A stretch of DNA of 64,000 bases from Lotus japonicus (GCF_012489685.1 NC_080044.1:74076732-74140731), one strand, 5' to 3'. Counted from the first letter of the stretch, positions 1-13,700 are shown. Made by a program: numbers and translations. Notes: generated by a model not told the origin, from the letters alone.

Positions 1-996
1 ATTAATTAAGCTTTCTTTTAGATAGATTGGGTATTCATAACGAAACACATTGTTTCTACTTTCTAGTATATATAACTTTCAAATAAATTAACACTAGCCT
101 ACTTTGATGACCAATCATAACCTGTTAAAAATCATTCTTGTGTTTCGTAATTCGTTGCTGTACTAATTAGTATTTTCCCCCTTTTTTTTGTTACAATTGG
201 AATAGAAGCATTTTCCCTATCTAATATAATTTTTGCCATGCGGGTTTTTATATTATTTCTCAATAAAATAATTCAATTTTTTTTCCTAAGAGTTAACGGG
301 GATGGCTCTTCCACCTCATGAGAGGACTTCTACCCATTTTGGGTGGATCTTCCCCCTCTTGTCCTCTTTCATGGGGGCTTTTTTATCCCTTTAGGTAAGA
401 TTTTTCCTTTAGTTGTTTTTCTCATGTTCTTCTTCCTCCTTGAACCACTACCTTTCATACTCCATTTCTCTGCCATCGCATATGAATATTTCCCTTACAA
501 TTTCGTTTTCAATCTCACCTCTTTTCCTCACAATCTCTTCCTTGGATTTTGATTTCAATCTACCTCTATATAGCTATGTAATGGTGAGGCTGAGCTGCTG
601 TGATTTGTCTCCTAGGTAGAAGCTCTGGCAGAGCCGACTAAAGAAAATTTGAGGAATGGATACATAAAAGTATTGGAAACTAATTCTTGTGTCCAGTCAA
701 CTTATACAAATAAAATACTAAAACCGATCAAATAACTTTAAGTTAACTACTTCAGAAATAATACCTACTAAAGCACCAAACAACAACCATGATACAGACA
801 TAAACAAAACCGAAGATCCATCAGTAAGACAGTAACTATTTGTACAAAGGAGCTGATGTTTCCAAATTTCATGTATTCAACTATATCTGCTGCATGTCAA
901 TAAACACTTCCGTTCTCCCAATCTCTAGCTTGGTGTTTGTCTTCAAACTTTCAAGACAAAACTGAGTTATCAAGAATTAGAGTCATGATCTACTGG
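1..996. other. Gene-free flank, probably 3' flank of the J-domain gene
   Basis: No conserved reading frame was found on either strand. The stretch 340-560 is pyrimidine-rich and gives short low-complexity open frames that I do not believe. The last 150-200 bases (about 800-996) lie just downstream of the stop codon of the minus-strand J-domain gene and are likely its 3' untranslated region. Confidence 0.5.
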
Positions 997-3880
997 TTAA
1001 AAGGAAACATCTTGAGAAATGAATGCAGCCCAAGCATCCTGTTCAGACGTGAACTTAATTTCAGCATAGATTCTCAAATCATTCATTGTTGCTTCAAAGA
1101 AACTTACAAATAAACAAACAAGAACCTTATCCTACTATGTAAGGTTGCATCACCGACCCATATTAAAGAGATATCGGTCAGTTTTATGTTGGCTACCGAA
1201 AGCCTAACACAACCTTAATCGTTGAATACATGATGTATGCATTTTACCTACCTGGAGAATGGAGAAAGCCTTCTCTGCTACGTGCTTTTGTAAGAGTGTT
1301 GCTCCTTTTTGCTGCAGTTTGTCTGGATGCAGGCATAACCTTGCTTTCTGAAAAGCCTTCTTCACCTGTGAGCTTTCTATGAGACTCATAAGAGGAATAG
1401 CATTCCAGCCACTCTCATGCCAAAGAATCTGGTAATGAAAACATACAACCAGGTCAAATCTCTTAAATATATACATCAAATGGTATGAAATTACAGAAAA
1501 AATTCATAAACTGCAAGGATTAAGAAATCAACAACAGCAAAGAAGACCTTACATGATGCAGTGTTGAAAGCAGTAGCCGGATGTTAGTTTCCTTGCCAGA
1601 TGACCACAATCTTATATCTCTATCCAACCTCTCTGTGTCTGTCTCTAGCTTCTGTGGAAAAATCAGAGCTATGAATCTAAATCTTTATTCTCAAGAAAAA
1701 GAAATAGAAACAAAGCAAAATCCTAATAGGAATTAGAATCTTTACATGGTATGAAAGTTCTCACTGCTTCAGAAGATAGATAAATAGTTTAGGTAGAATG
1801 CCTATTGCACAGTCTTCAATTTTTATCCCTTCTAATCACATGTTTTCTTTAATAGTCTAATTTGTTTTATTTTATAGGTTGTTTTGATTACACCCCTGAT
1901 GCGCTTATTTACGCTAACCAAACACAATATTACCTTTGGAGGTTGAACTATTCCAATTTCATCTTGATGACATTCACTTGCATCTGGGCTTCCTGCATTA
2001 TATGATAAAATACAGATATGAGGTGTTTGCTTTTGCTGTTTCAGGAACAAAATATGTGAACTTTGGCTAAGACTTTTTATTTGTTGATTGGGAGAATCGT
2101 TCACCTATTTCAATAGTTTGCTCACTGCCATCATTTCTCATGCTTGATTCTTCCTCAGAGCTTCGCGATTGAAACTTCTCTTTGGCCCACGCAATTGCTT
2201 CATCAATGGATGATGCTTCACAATCTTCTCTTCTGAGGTTGGAGTTTACTTCTATGACATAGGAGCTCATAATTTCATCTTCATCATCACTGTCATCATT
2301 ATCATCACCCTGTTCTATAATATCATGAACTGAACTTTTTGCCTCAGGTTCTTGACAAAGCGAAGAGGCAACTGAAATCGGGGAATTGAGTTCCCAATCA
2401 TCAACGAACGCATTGAGGCCTTGATATGAATTGGAATCTAGACTAATGGTTTCAGGGGATGAGACTCTTCTTGAGAATCCCAAATGGGGGCTTTTGAAGT
2501 TTGCCTTGTATTCATTATCCTGATACTGAATTTCAAATGCCTCGGCATTGCATGGAAAATATGGTACTCTTTGTTTACTAGGGCAATCCTCAGACATCAT
2601 AGTTGATGAGTTCCATCTCCATTGGACATTGATTGGCCTGTAGCAATGACTAAAAGCTCTCAGAATTCCCATTATTGCTTTACCATAATTTCAGTCTCAA
2701 TAGAATTCAACAAAATTTACCTTATTGTGGAAATTGGAAAGCCTATGTAGCTCAATAAAGCATCATGGGACAGCCAAAGCCAAGCACAACAAGCATTGAC
2801 AATGAAATGTTTGCCATAAAATGGTTCTACCAATTGCTAGAAGCTATAAGCTAACTCAGGGCAGTGATTTGTAACTAACATATTCAATATCTCTTACTTT
2901 ATCAAGCTCTGCTCTATGTAATCTAGTAGTTACCTACTTTTAAATCTTCTCTAATCAATGTTAATATAAAAGCCTTCTTCATGTCCAATTAAAAGCACAT
3001 CACTAGCGTCCTAAGCAGAGTTTTAAATGGTTGCTTGTAACTACAATTGTGGCCGTAACATAAGGGTTTTTAAGTCACCGCAACGGCATCGCAACTGGAA
3101 TTACGTCGCATCAACTCGCATTTATCTGTAGCTTCATGATATAACTGCAACCGCAATCGCAATTTAAAACCTTAGACATAACTCTTATGTAAATAGGAAA
3201 ATACTCTTACTATTTTGTTTTAGCTAGAAAGAAAAATGGAAATTCAGTTATTCTTCTCATTCTATTCAGTTGTTCAATTCCGCATACAACACTATAAAGA
3301 GAAAGCCAAGAAGAGTATCACAAAGGGCATAACTGTCAATTAGCAAAAACAGTTGGTCTTATAGTTTTGTTTTCTTCTTGACAGTTACAATAGTAAAGTA
3401 CCTCAGCTTTGAAGCAAAAGCAGACAGTGCCACGTCATCTTCGACCGTCGGCCGGCGAGGGCTTAGCTCCTCGGAGCTCAGTACCGATGACGAATTCGCC
3501 ATTGACAGCGACCCCGACCGCTCTCTGGATTTCCTCTCGTCGTCCGACACGAAGATGTCGCTGTAAAACTTCTCCTTCCTTGCCGGAATCCTGAACACAG
3601 GCAAGGTCCGGCCACCCTTCATCGCCGGAGATACGAACTCCGGCTGCCGGAAAATTCCCTCGTAGAAAGAGCCGGAGCTCGAGAATTTGTGCGCGAGGAG
3701 GGTTCTCGGCGGACCCCCAAAGACGTCGGCGAAGTCATCGGCGTCCACCGGTTCCGAATGGGCGACGCCGGAGCCGGAGAAGATGGACCCCTGCCTCCGG
3801 GAAGATGACCGGTTCTCCACCGATCGCCGGCGAGGGAGACCCCGCATTAAGCCTATGCCAATTCTGCATGATTCGTCCAT
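997..3880 (-). CDS. J-domain protein, auxilin-like / JAC1-like (six exons)
   Basis: Exons on the minus strand: 3880-3402, 2637-2105, 1992-1934, 1651-1553, 1428-1252 and 1038-997, giving 462 residues. All junctions are GT..AG and keep frame. The N-terminus has the motif DDFADVFGGPPRTLL (about residues 48-62), typical of plant auxilin-like J proteins. Exon 2 has a strongly acidic run. Exon 4 encodes DIRLWSSGKETNIRLLLSTL, and exon 5 encodes the J domain with the HPD tripeptide at about residues 424-426. The last exon ends DAWAAFISQDVSF. Auxilin-type J domains at the C-terminus recruit Hsc70, for clathrin uncoating or, in JAC1, for chloroplast photorelocation. The protein is shorter than JAC1 (about 650 residues, from memory), so it is more likely the uncharacterised paralogue resembling Arabidopsis At1g30280. 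Exon 1 is much more GC-rich than its surroundings. The start ATG is the first in frame. The biological role is inferred. Confidence 0.88.
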
Positions 3881-4751
3881 TTCCGGCGAGGTTCAACGGT
3901 GCAGTTGCCGGAATGTTCACCGGAAAAAACAGAAAAAAAAAGTTATTGTTTGATATGGAGCTTACTCTTACATATATAGTGAGAGTGATGAAATAGCAAA
4001 ACACCAAATAATAAAAAAAGTAAAAGAATAGAAAAAGTTTGCAGAAATTAAAGAAAGGTGATTGTGAAAAAGTTATTGATTGACTTTTGCTCTTTTTATT
4101 TCCTACTAGACTTTATCTTCCAATTTGTATGATGTAATAGACCTATATCAAATGGATTATTGCTATAGATGTTAGAAAAATAGTTTAATTTTTTTACCAT
4201 AAATTTGTATAATAAAGTTTGTTTTATTTTATCTGCATTGGAGTATATTATAGAACTCATTTGCAATTAGAAAAAAAAAAGAGTTTACTAAGCATTATTA
4301 GACATTAATTTGTGATTTGTTCATATCCTAGCATTATTTTTGGCTTTCTCTGAATGGTTAGTGATAATTGAAGAAAAATGCATGGTGGGATATATTTGCT
4401 TTCCTTACCTGGAAAGTTGCATGTGCTGCAATTGAAGTCCACAGAGACATCATGATGAGGGTTGTGTTTTCTTTTACTCCTTTTTGCACCTTTAGATTTT
4501 CTTTTCGGGTAGGGCATGGGATTCTATGTGACCCTTTCGGTTGTAGAGTTTGTGCATGTTTAGTGGAAAATCATAGTCAAATTCAAGGTAAACAACAAAG
4601 GAAGTTGTTTTTTATTTTTTGGTCGAAGAAGGGAAGTTGTTTTTATCCACTTTGATTTTGACTCACATGATTTTTCACCGTGTATATAAACATGCACTTT
4701 GTAAGTCCTGATTTTAGAGTGTGTAAATTTAAATTTCAGCAGAAGAGTGTC

Positions 4752-4754
<3 letters not shown>

Positions 4755-4810
<56 letters not shown>
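4755..4810. repeat. (TA)n microsatellite
   Basis: An uninterrupted alternation of T and A over about 55 bases. It creates a spurious minus-strand frame made of Tyr-Ile repeats. It is likely length-polymorphic. Confidence 0.97.
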
Positions 4811-4812
<2 letters not shown>

Positions 4813-5526
4813 TTCAAGAAGAACAGCATGATTAAGTATCCTGAGATTGTTGCCATTAACAAACGTGAGGACTGTGGATTTGTGTATGGTAGAAGAAGAA
4901 AAAGTAAGCAAAAGTATGGCTAGGGAAAGGATTGCTGATACCTGAAAGGGGACAATGCATAGCATGCCTTATTTTTTTCATTTTAGATCAGCATTACCCT
5001 GAGTCTATAATCAATATTTTTCATTTTGATGTTAAACTATCATCAACTAACCGAGTGGTCTCAATGATTCTATGATTCTATCAGGTTTTCTATTTTTAAA
5101 TGCATATAGTGCAGAAGATAGACTTGTGGGGTTTACAAAATGCAGGGCCCCATTTTTTTTAATTGATTCTTAGGATTACAACATGTGCATTTAGCAGTAT
5201 ATAGAATCATTTTTAATGTCAAACAAATCATCCATTTTTTTATCATTGAAGTGAGTTTTATCACTCTCAACAAATCTTTTTCTATACATTCAACCAAATT
5301 TCAAATATTTATCAGCTTGTTTAAGGGACTCAACTATCTATCAACTGTGTCTGAATATTTTCTTACCTAATTATATTATGAGGTGGTCCAAAACATCATT
5401 CAGACATCAACTTAGTAACCCTAGTGCTTTGTGTGGTATAGATAAGGAGAACAAGCCTAATTACAGATGATGCAAGCATAATAATCATAAGACTAATGTT
5501 GAAAGTTGCTACAGAACAGAAGGGGT

Positions 5527-5697
5527 AATGATATATACACACCTCTTTTTTTATACACTTCATTTCCACCTATTTTTATTTTTATCTCTCTCCTCTTATC
5601 ATCTATCACATCTTATACTTTCTCACTCTTACTTTTTCTTTTCTTCCTATCTCTCTCTTCCTCCACCTCATTCCACCTCATTTTGAGGTGTGAATAA
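5527..5697. mobile_element. MITE, copy A of a family also at 35346-35518
   Basis: About 170 bp beginning ATGATATATACACACCTC and ending with the inverted motif GAGGTGTG. The interior is strongly pyrimidine-rich (CACCTATTTTT, TCTCTCTCCTCTTATCATC). The copy at 35346-35518 matches it along nearly its full length on the same strand, including the terminal GAGGTGTG. It has no coding capacity. Superfamily is not assigned because I cannot define a clean target duplication. Confidence 0.75.
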
Positions 5698-6442
5698 ATA
5701 ATTATTGGAACAGAAGTCCGCGTGCCATTCATGATCAATCACCAAAAGCTAACATCTGGCCCATTTCCATCTTGTCATATCATGGAAAGATAACATTAAC
5801 ACACTAGAGAGTCCTCAAGCTAAGCTGTATATAGCATGATTGCATCAATTTCATTTTTCTCAGAATGAATTTTAAGACTAAGAAACTATTCAGAGAAACT
5901 TTTCTTTAGAATTGATTTTTATTTTAAAATCAATTCAAGAATGATTTCTAAACAACAAACATGTATAGTCCATTCCATGATAAAATGTCTCTACTGCTAA
6001 TTGGTTAGTGAGTCTCACAATTAGAATGGTTACTTTTCATCATGTCAAGAAAAGCTAGCATAGTAGTGCTTGCATGTGCTTTGTACATGAGTATCAGGTA
6101 GTCTTTACAATCATGACTGTTTATATGTTGATCTTAAAGCACCACTCCTTCGAATGTGCCCGTTATTTTTCAAATTAATTGTTGCAATCAAAAGTGAATT
6201 TGCATGAAGTTGATGCTTTCTACATTTATCACTGAGAAATAACATTTTTATAAGGGGTTTTTAAATAATAACAAAATAATTGTCTTTTGCAACGGAAAGT
6301 CATTCATCACAAAATTCTTGTCTTTTGCGACGGATTTATTTCCGCCGCCGATGACCATATCCTCACTCTACTGTTTCTTCTTTTCCACTGCATTGTTGCT
6401 CCAACTCAAGTCAACTCTGAATCCATTTTCTCTTCCATTTCC

Positions 6443-9400
6443 ATGGCAACCGAATCGGCATTGATATTCCTAGGCACTGGTTGTTCCAGCTCCATTCCCT
6501 ACACAAGGTGCCTCATTCGCCCACCAAATCCACCATGCCATGTCTGCACACAATCACTCACTCTTCCACCTCTTCGAAACCCTAACTACAGGTCCATTTT
6601 CTTCACCCTCTCTCAATCATATCACAAAAATGTTGCAAATTCTGATTTCATAGTATTGATCATTGAACTTCACAGGTGCAACACATCCCTGTTAATTGAT
6701 TACTGTCCAAACGATGCCACCCACAAATACATATTGATTGATTGTGGGAAGACTTTCCGGGAAACAGTGCTCAGGTGGTTTGTTTTTCATCACATTCCCA
6801 GAATTGATTCCGTGAGTCTATTTACAAATTTGTGTATTTTTGTTTCTGGGTGTGAAAAAAATTGGACTTTTCATGAATCTGAGCTTTTTGTGCGTGCTTA
6901 TAGCTATATAGCAGTGTTGTTAATGGCGTATAGCGTAGCGTAGCAGCAAGCCCAAAAAACACTATTTTGAGAGCTATTGCGGCGCTATAGCATCAAATAG
7001 CAGACAATAGTGGAGTAGTGGTGAACCCCAGGGCGGTACGCTATAGCGCTATTGCGCCGCTATAGCGCGCTATTAACAAGCCTGCTATATAGTACCCTGC
7101 TATGCATAATGTGGTGGTGAATGAACTGGAAATGAGGGGAGTCATTGTTGGAGTTGGAATTAATTTGGTCTTGGTTGAATTACAGATTGTTTTGACTCAT
7201 GAGCATGCTGATGCAGTCCTTGGATTGGATGATGTTCGTGCTGTGCAGCCGTTTAGTCCCACGAATAATATTGATCCCACTCCGATATACTTAACTCAGC
7301 ATTCGATGGATAGGTACATCTAATAACCTTCCCCTTATTTTATTTAACTTGTCTGATATATCAAATATGTGCAAGTTCATGGTACTCTGTTGATTTATAT
7401 GTGCAAGTTCATGTTGCTATCATAAGGAAGTTATATACAAGATTGAATTAAATAGTTTCAATTTTGTGTGCTTGTATGCTTAGAAAAAATTTCTGATTAC
7501 AATGCAAATCTTATGTCAGTAGTATTTAAATTTCATTTGATTTTATGGATGCGTTTTGCTTTGGAGAAGTTGATTTCTTGTTTTATGCATTTGCAACAGC
7601 TTGGAAAAGAAGTTTCCTTATTTGGTTCCGACAAAACCCAAAGAAGGACAAGAAATACGAAGGGTTGCTCAGTTTTGCTGGAACATAATTGCTGAGGATT
7701 GTAAACAGCCATTTGTTGCATCTAGCTTAAAACTGATTCCTTTACCAGTTAATATTCACCCCAAAACTTTTCATTATTGGTACGAATGCAATAACCCTTT
7801 TATAGTATAAGGACTCCATTGCTTCATTTCTGGATATAGGTAATGCATGGAGAGGATTACATCTGTCTGGGCTTTCTTTTTGGTGAGAAAAGTAGGGTGG
7901 CTTATATATCTGATGTTTCACGGATACCAGCTAGTACAGAGTATGGTGCGTTTTGAATTAGTCTGTTCCTGCTTGCACATACACATTACTTCATTAGTGC
8001 TATCTTAAAGTTGAATGATAATTGATAAGTGGCAATAAAAGATTATTACTTATCTATTTGTTTCAGTCAAATGGTTTGAATTGAGAAGTTCTTTTAACTT
8101 TTTTAATAGCCATTTGATGTTAAAAAATGGCATGTGTCTGTGTAAAATGTAAGAGCAACATAAGGTAATGTTACTTATGTTGGATACAGTTAAGACAACT
8201 ATGAAGTACCCTTGATTCCAAACTTCAAATAATGATAATTGCCCTGCTATTTCTTTGATGAGGAAGATTAGGCATCGACTCTCTTTCATTATGGAGCTCA
8301 ATGTTCTTTATAGTTAAGACCATTCTAAATTGCCTTTGAAGCTGTGAAATAGTGCAAATTCAGCAAGCTACTTCTACCTTCTATCCCCAATGTTACCCTT
8401 CTCCTTTTTCAGTCATGTTGTAAGTAAGCGAGTAATAATTGAGAGGTTTTTGTTTTTCAACTATCTCACATCTCACACTAGTGTGTAAAGAGGGAAGGTG
8501 TGATATTAACCATGAGGGTGATAAGAAAATAACAAACAAATTACTCATGGATGTTATATGATCAAGATGAAGTGGTAAGTAAGCATTATTTACTTAAAAC
8601 CCAAAACTAGAACATAGAACTGATGAGTAGCTTGACTTTATGGCCTTGTCTCCCTCATTGAAATGATAGGACTATAGGAGAATAGTTCTTGTGAGAAGTT
8701 TATACATTATTGGAAAACGCTCCAGAGAAGTGTGCTTATTAACATCTAATAGTAAAATGTTCTTTGTTTTCACAGTTATTTCAAAAAGTGGAGCTGGACA
8801 GTTGGATCTTCTTATATTGGATGCGTTGTATAAGGTATGTTCTTTAACTTTCAATTGTTATTGGTACGTAGATAGTAAATATTGTATTCCATGTGTGTAT
8901 GTGAATTATGATACAGAACTTAAATAATATACCTGACATAGCACTGAGTGTTGTCCTCATGCACTAAGGACACGAATGCCCTTGCACTCAACTCAACACG
9001 CAGAAGTATCCAATATAGGAATTTTAAGGAAAGTGACTGAGCCTATGATGCATTATTCCTTTCAGTATGGATCTCAATTTCTCGGTTCCTCTAACAATCT
9101 CCTACGATAGTATTTTGCCTACTAACAGTTACTGGAAGTGGTTCTTTGTCAGGTGTTCTTTTGTGTGGCTTTATATGGTTCCTTCTTTTGTCAATTTGAT
9201 ATTTTGAATGATTTAGTGTCTTTATCCAAGAGTAAATTGTTTCATTGATTTTCTAATACAAGACAGACAAGAGGCAGCACATCTGGGTTAACAAGTATAA
9301 TGACTTGATCAAAGAAGGCCTAATATGATTGACTGTCTGCATATTTTCTGGACCTAAATGCATTAAACTCGTGGTCACTTAAATATTTCTTCTACCCAGA

Positions 9401-10526
9401 TATAAATCCAATTGTCCTTCATTGTGATTTTGTACATTAATATAAAACATCTTGAACATAACAAATAAAACCTATTCTCATTTTATTATTGTACTTCAAG
9501 TCACAGAAAGATAATTTCAGCCGAAAACACATGTAAGAATAAACTTAAATTTTTGGTTTGTAGCAGAATGATCTGGAAGCAAATTATTTTTTTCCATTAA
9601 GCCATTGACTTTATCAGCTTTTGGAGCTGAACTTGAAGCTTGTTTTCACCAGTTTCTCACTCCACAATTGTGATTACTAAGTCGTTATGATTCTGGTGCT
9701 CTCAATCTTTAACAAACAATTACTTTGGTATTTTATGCACTTGTTCCTTGCAAGATGCATAATGATTGCTATGAGGGCCTTTAGAATATAGGTAAAAATA
9801 TTTAAGGGAGAAATGCACAAAATGTGTCTTTTTAAAAAATATGGATAACAAAGGAACACCAAGTGGTGATTATGTGCAAAACTGTGGCTATTTTTCCTTT
9901 ATGATTAATAGCTTATCAGGAATCCCTTTTCTATATTTAAAAAAAAACACTTATCTGGTTGATATTATGTTGACAAGTTTTTATGATTCATATTTAATGT
10001 GATTGATTCTAAATCGCATTCTAATGTTGGCATTGATATTCTTCTCTTTGTTACCACAGACTGGATCACATAATGTTCACTTTTGTCTTCCCCAGGTTAG
10101 TTCTGCAATTTACAGAATGATGTTTAGACTTACTATCTTCCTGATGGAAAAACCTGATCATTTGTTATTTTACAGACTCTTGAAACTGTAAAGAGGTTGT
10201 GTCCAAAGAAAACCCTACTAGTTGGTATGAATCACGAGTTTGATCACCACAAGGACAATGAGTTTTTGATGGAGTGGTCCAGAAGGTAACCTCCATCTCT
10301 CATAGTAGTCATAACTTACTCATAATATACAGTAGGTTATATCTGATCCACCATACCCATATTAACAGTACTATGTGAGGGTTGTTCAACTATTTACCTC
10401 AGTGCTAAACCTTATGTTATGGATTTTATAGCAAATTACAGAGTCGTTTCTTCTATAATGTTGCTTAGGGAAGGAATATCAGTGCAGCTTGCTCATGATG
10501 GTTTGAGAGTACCCATAAACTTATAA
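6443..10526 (+). CDS. PhnP-like metallo-beta-lactamase-fold hydrolase (nine exons)
   Basis: Exons: 6443-6591, 6676-6811, 7186-7313, 7600-7747, 7840-7945, 8776-8834, 10060-10095, 10176-10285 and 10469-10526, giving 309 residues with GT..AG introns in frame. It begins MATESALIFLGTGCSSSIP, the glycine-rich first strand of the fold, followed by a CHVC cluster (residues 32-35) like the structural zinc cysteines of PhnP. The metal motif is THEHADA (residues 99-105). Further ligand candidates are H190 in VMHGED, D212 in YISDV, H246/H249 in TGSHNVH and H274 in MNHEFDHH. The canonical HxHxDH box has Ala in place of the final His; from memory this is also so in plant and fungal relatives such as At1g30300, so it is not a lesion. 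PhnP enzymes hydrolyse cyclic phosphodiesters; the plant substrate is unknown. The start is the first ATG, and the in-frame TTG upstream is ignored. Intron 2 carries a hAT MITE. Confidence 0.9.
6912..7084. mobile_element. hAT-type MITE in intron 2 of the hydrolase gene
   Basis: A 173-bp element with termini CAGTGTTGTTAAT and, inverted, CAGGCTTGTTAAT. It is flanked by the exact 8-bp duplication CTATATAG (6904-6911 and 7085-7092). The 8-bp duplication and CAG-type ends are diagnostic of hAT elements. The interior is full of GCTATAGCG-type inverted motifs and is far more GC-rich than the surrounding intron. There is no coding capacity. Confidence 0.85.
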
Positions 10527-11845
10527 TAAGGTAATATTTTTGGACCTGAACCTCCATTTTTCTGATCAAAAGTAGTTTTCAAAGCATGAGACTGAGAATT
10601 ATTCAATAAGATCAGTGGCTTGCTTTCTTTCTGATGTCTCACCCTTCTTTCTGTTGTTTTTGTTTTGTTTTGTTTTGTTTCTTATCTTCTATGTTTTGTA
10701 AAGTTTGTATGAATAAATTGTGGACTGAACAGCATTGCTTGTCTGAGAGGGTGAACAATGGGTTGCTAGAATATTGGATAGGATATAAAAATAGAATGGA
10801 CGGAAATATTTTAATTTCAATTGCTCTGTATTTGGAATCATTATTATAGAGACTTCAGTTGATTTAGTCTACAAATCAAGCTCCCTAAAATCCAACCAAA
10901 TTTGAGTGAATTTCTGCGTGTTTACAACCAAAACTATAATGATTTCAAAATATTAAATAAGTTCATATCTTATGACCTACCAAACAACCGCTTAGTGCGT
11001 GCTAACCATGTGACGATGAATTAGTCTCGCAGCTACCTACCTTGGTAAAGACCTAAAATTGATTAATTTAAATTTTATAACATCCTTTTGACCAAAAAAA
11101 AATCGTTAATAAATTAAAGGTTAAATTTTTCAATTTTTAATCCTTACAATTTAATTTTTTTTTTAATTAAATCTTTTTCAACCCAGACACAACCTTTGAT
11201 TGAGACTAACTCATTTAAGTAGCTGAATCCAACTCCAAATTATAATTAATTCTTTATGTGTGAAATGGAGAGATTAACAGATAATCTTTCTTTTTAGTCC
11301 CACTTTCAAGTAGAGCTTGTAACATCCTCTACTTTGAATTGAAGATAGAATTGGGGATAGAGACCTAGGTGTCAAAAGCTATAACATGAAGAGATGTAGG
11401 AAGGCATCATCATTTAGAGTTAAGGATGAACACGAGGAAGAGGATATAAATATTGCAGCTGTGTACATGATGAATCATAAAAAAAGTTAAAAAAAAAAAA
11501 AAACCCCCAATAAATCCCACAAGCAAGCATGTAACACAAATGGATACTCACAATGTTTCATTTTTTATTTTTCGAAATAGGTCATTTTTGTCAATTTTTT
11601 AGCCGGAGATTATGCTAGGATGGGCTGGGCTTAAACAGGATATGTTGATATAACATTGACAAACCAAGGCCCCATAACCCTTTGGAACTTTTTTTTGCCA
11701 AACCCCTATTTCTATCTAATGAGCCTCTTCGGAAAAAAGTTAAGGCCCCAAAAGAATATGGATGCAAAGGAAGCCTATTAGCGTAAAATATTAAACATCT
11801 GGGATGATTTATATACGGGTGGTCTCCACTAAATGAATCTAAGAT

Positions 11846-11978
11846 AGACTTTGATACTAAATAAGAATTTGGGAGGCCCAACTCTACCCCAAAAGTTAGC
11901 TCAAGAGATAAGAATTGTCTTCTCATATATAAGGACTATATTGATCATGCCTCTAGTCAACGTGCGACTTCTCAACAA
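11846..11978 (-). mobile_element. Truncated TRIM LTR copy
   Basis: Contains GAATTTGGGAGGCCCAACTC, an AAAGTTAGCTCAAG segment, CTCATATATAAGGACTAT and the terminal CTTCTCAACA. These match the LTRs of the better preserved element at 41688-42021. On the minus strand the LTR begins TGTTGAGAAG. A PBS-like GACTTTGATACTAA lies just to its left. The other LTR is not recognisable, so this is a fragment. Confidence 0.65.
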
Positions 11979-13004
11979 AGCACTTGCTTATGTAAACAAG
12001 AAGAAGCAAAGCCTCATTAGTTAGGGACATGTGTTAAACTATATTGTCATTTATGCAAATCAGATCCTTAAGTAGTTAGATCAAGGATATTGAAAAACAG
12101 TTAAAACAACTTTAATCCCCACTAAACAAAGGATTTTAATCTATATCATGTTTTTTGAACAAAAGAAAACTATACCATGTTTGAGTTTTTGATTAAAAGC
12201 TGATTCTCAATTTGCAATTGAAGCTTGAATTTACCCGCCATTATTCAAAGCAAGCAATAATCGATCTTTTCAATCATTTTAACCCATGGAGACTTTTAAG
12301 GGCACCTTTCAGTTGGTAGCTCTAGTCTATTCTCTTTAGACATAAGCTTCATTTCTATTAAATAGTCGGGCCATCCTAATAATGATTCTGATTTTGAAAT
12401 CTCCCTATTGTAGATCATTAAGATTTGTCTTTCTTTTTTATAATAATGTTGGCAAAAGTTTCTAAACCATCATTGACTTCACAGACCACCACCAACTAAG
12501 CAAAATTCCTTATTGCCTGACAGGAAGGGAATTAATAAAACCATGAGGAAGACCTAAATTGCTTGATTTTTCAAATATTAGTAAAGGAGAAACAATCAAA
12601 TGGGCCCAAAATCAGAAAGCTACGACTTCTTTTTTCCCCAGTCAAAAAAACTGTTTGTTTTACATTGGGACCCAATAAACTTAGTATTCTCTTTTGTGAA
12701 ATTTATTCCCATCACAAAGGTTCCACGTGAATTCTTTCTTTTTTGAGTGTGTTTTGACTTTTGACAGCAATAAACCTCAACTTAAAGCAAATGAATGATC
12801 TTTCTCTTTTTAGTTATGCTACTACACTTACCATATATAAGAAAATAGTATATATTAATAAGGTTTTGTCTAAGTTACATCCCTTCAATTAAATAGGTGA
12901 TCGGCCGGTATTTCAAAATAATTTGTATATTAGTTTTGTCTTTAATTAATGACGGAAAATTGCTATCATTAATTTTTGTCACTAGTTAGTGTGCAATATT
13001 GTTG

Positions 13005-13700
13005 GCGTAGCACTTGGATTAGTACAAAAAATTTGTGCTCGTGAGGAGACTACAGAGTTCACCCGTTACATTAGGCTAATAACATAAGTTAATTGAACAT
13101 CATCCACATCTTTCACCATAAAAACATCATGATATTAGGTGTATGAGTTCATTTCACTTATATACTACTAAACACTTGCATTTTTGTATGTTGTGCATAG
13201 GACTTTCTCATTCGCACTTAATACTCCAATATTCTTTTTAAAGTGCATGTGAATCAATTTCATTCATCTATTATTTTTTGTAACTTCCCTCAAGCGTAAC
13301 ACTTCACCCATATCTTGTATTGTAGGATTTACACATTAATCGGGCACACTAGCTTTGATCACCACATTGCTAGGAACCTAGGATGTTATTCGATATAAGG
13401 AGTTGGCCATTCGGACCGCAACATCGTACTTGATAACATAGTTAGAACATACATAGACTAGTACGTACAATCAACTTGTGTTCGTGAGGGGGCTAAAAAT
13501 ATCACCATCCAAGACTAAGAGTACGTCACAAGTTAATTGCAGACAATGTTTTTCATCCAAAACCTTAAAGTATTTGATGTGTGGATTTTTAAACGTATGC
13601 ATTATTCAACACTTGCATTTTCGTCTAATGTGGGATTTTTTCATTCATACATGCATGACACTTCAACACTTCCCTTCATGTTTGCCCCTTTGTATTGGTC
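13005..13700. repeat. Diverged direct duplication (two copies about 450 bp apart)
   Basis: Segments beginning near 13020 and 13470 share, in the same order, 'TTGTGCTCGTGAGG/TTGTGTTCGTGAGG', a 'CATAAGTTAATTG/CACAAGTTAATTG' block, 'AACACTTGCATTTT' and 'TTCTCATTCGCAC/TTTTCATTCATAC' blocks. This is an old direct duplication with many substitutions. No coding potential. It could be paired ends of an old element. Confidence 0.5.

Larger units (their letters stand above)
3881..6442. other. Intergenic region between divergent J-domain and hydrolase genes
   Basis: No credible gene is present. This 2.6-kb spacer separates two divergently transcribed genes, so it should contain both promoters. It holds a long TA microsatellite and one MITE copy (listed separately). 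At 5856-5975 there is a short stretch resembling the 'asparagine-TTC-rich' degenerate repeats that recur at 28015-28146 and 30251-30380. No TATA box could be assigned with confidence. Confidence 0.5.

Noticed and set aside
99..619. Overlapping plus-strand frames near the left edge
   Set aside because: Pyrimidine-rich DNA giving Phe/Leu/Ser-rich peptides in two frames; no gene support.
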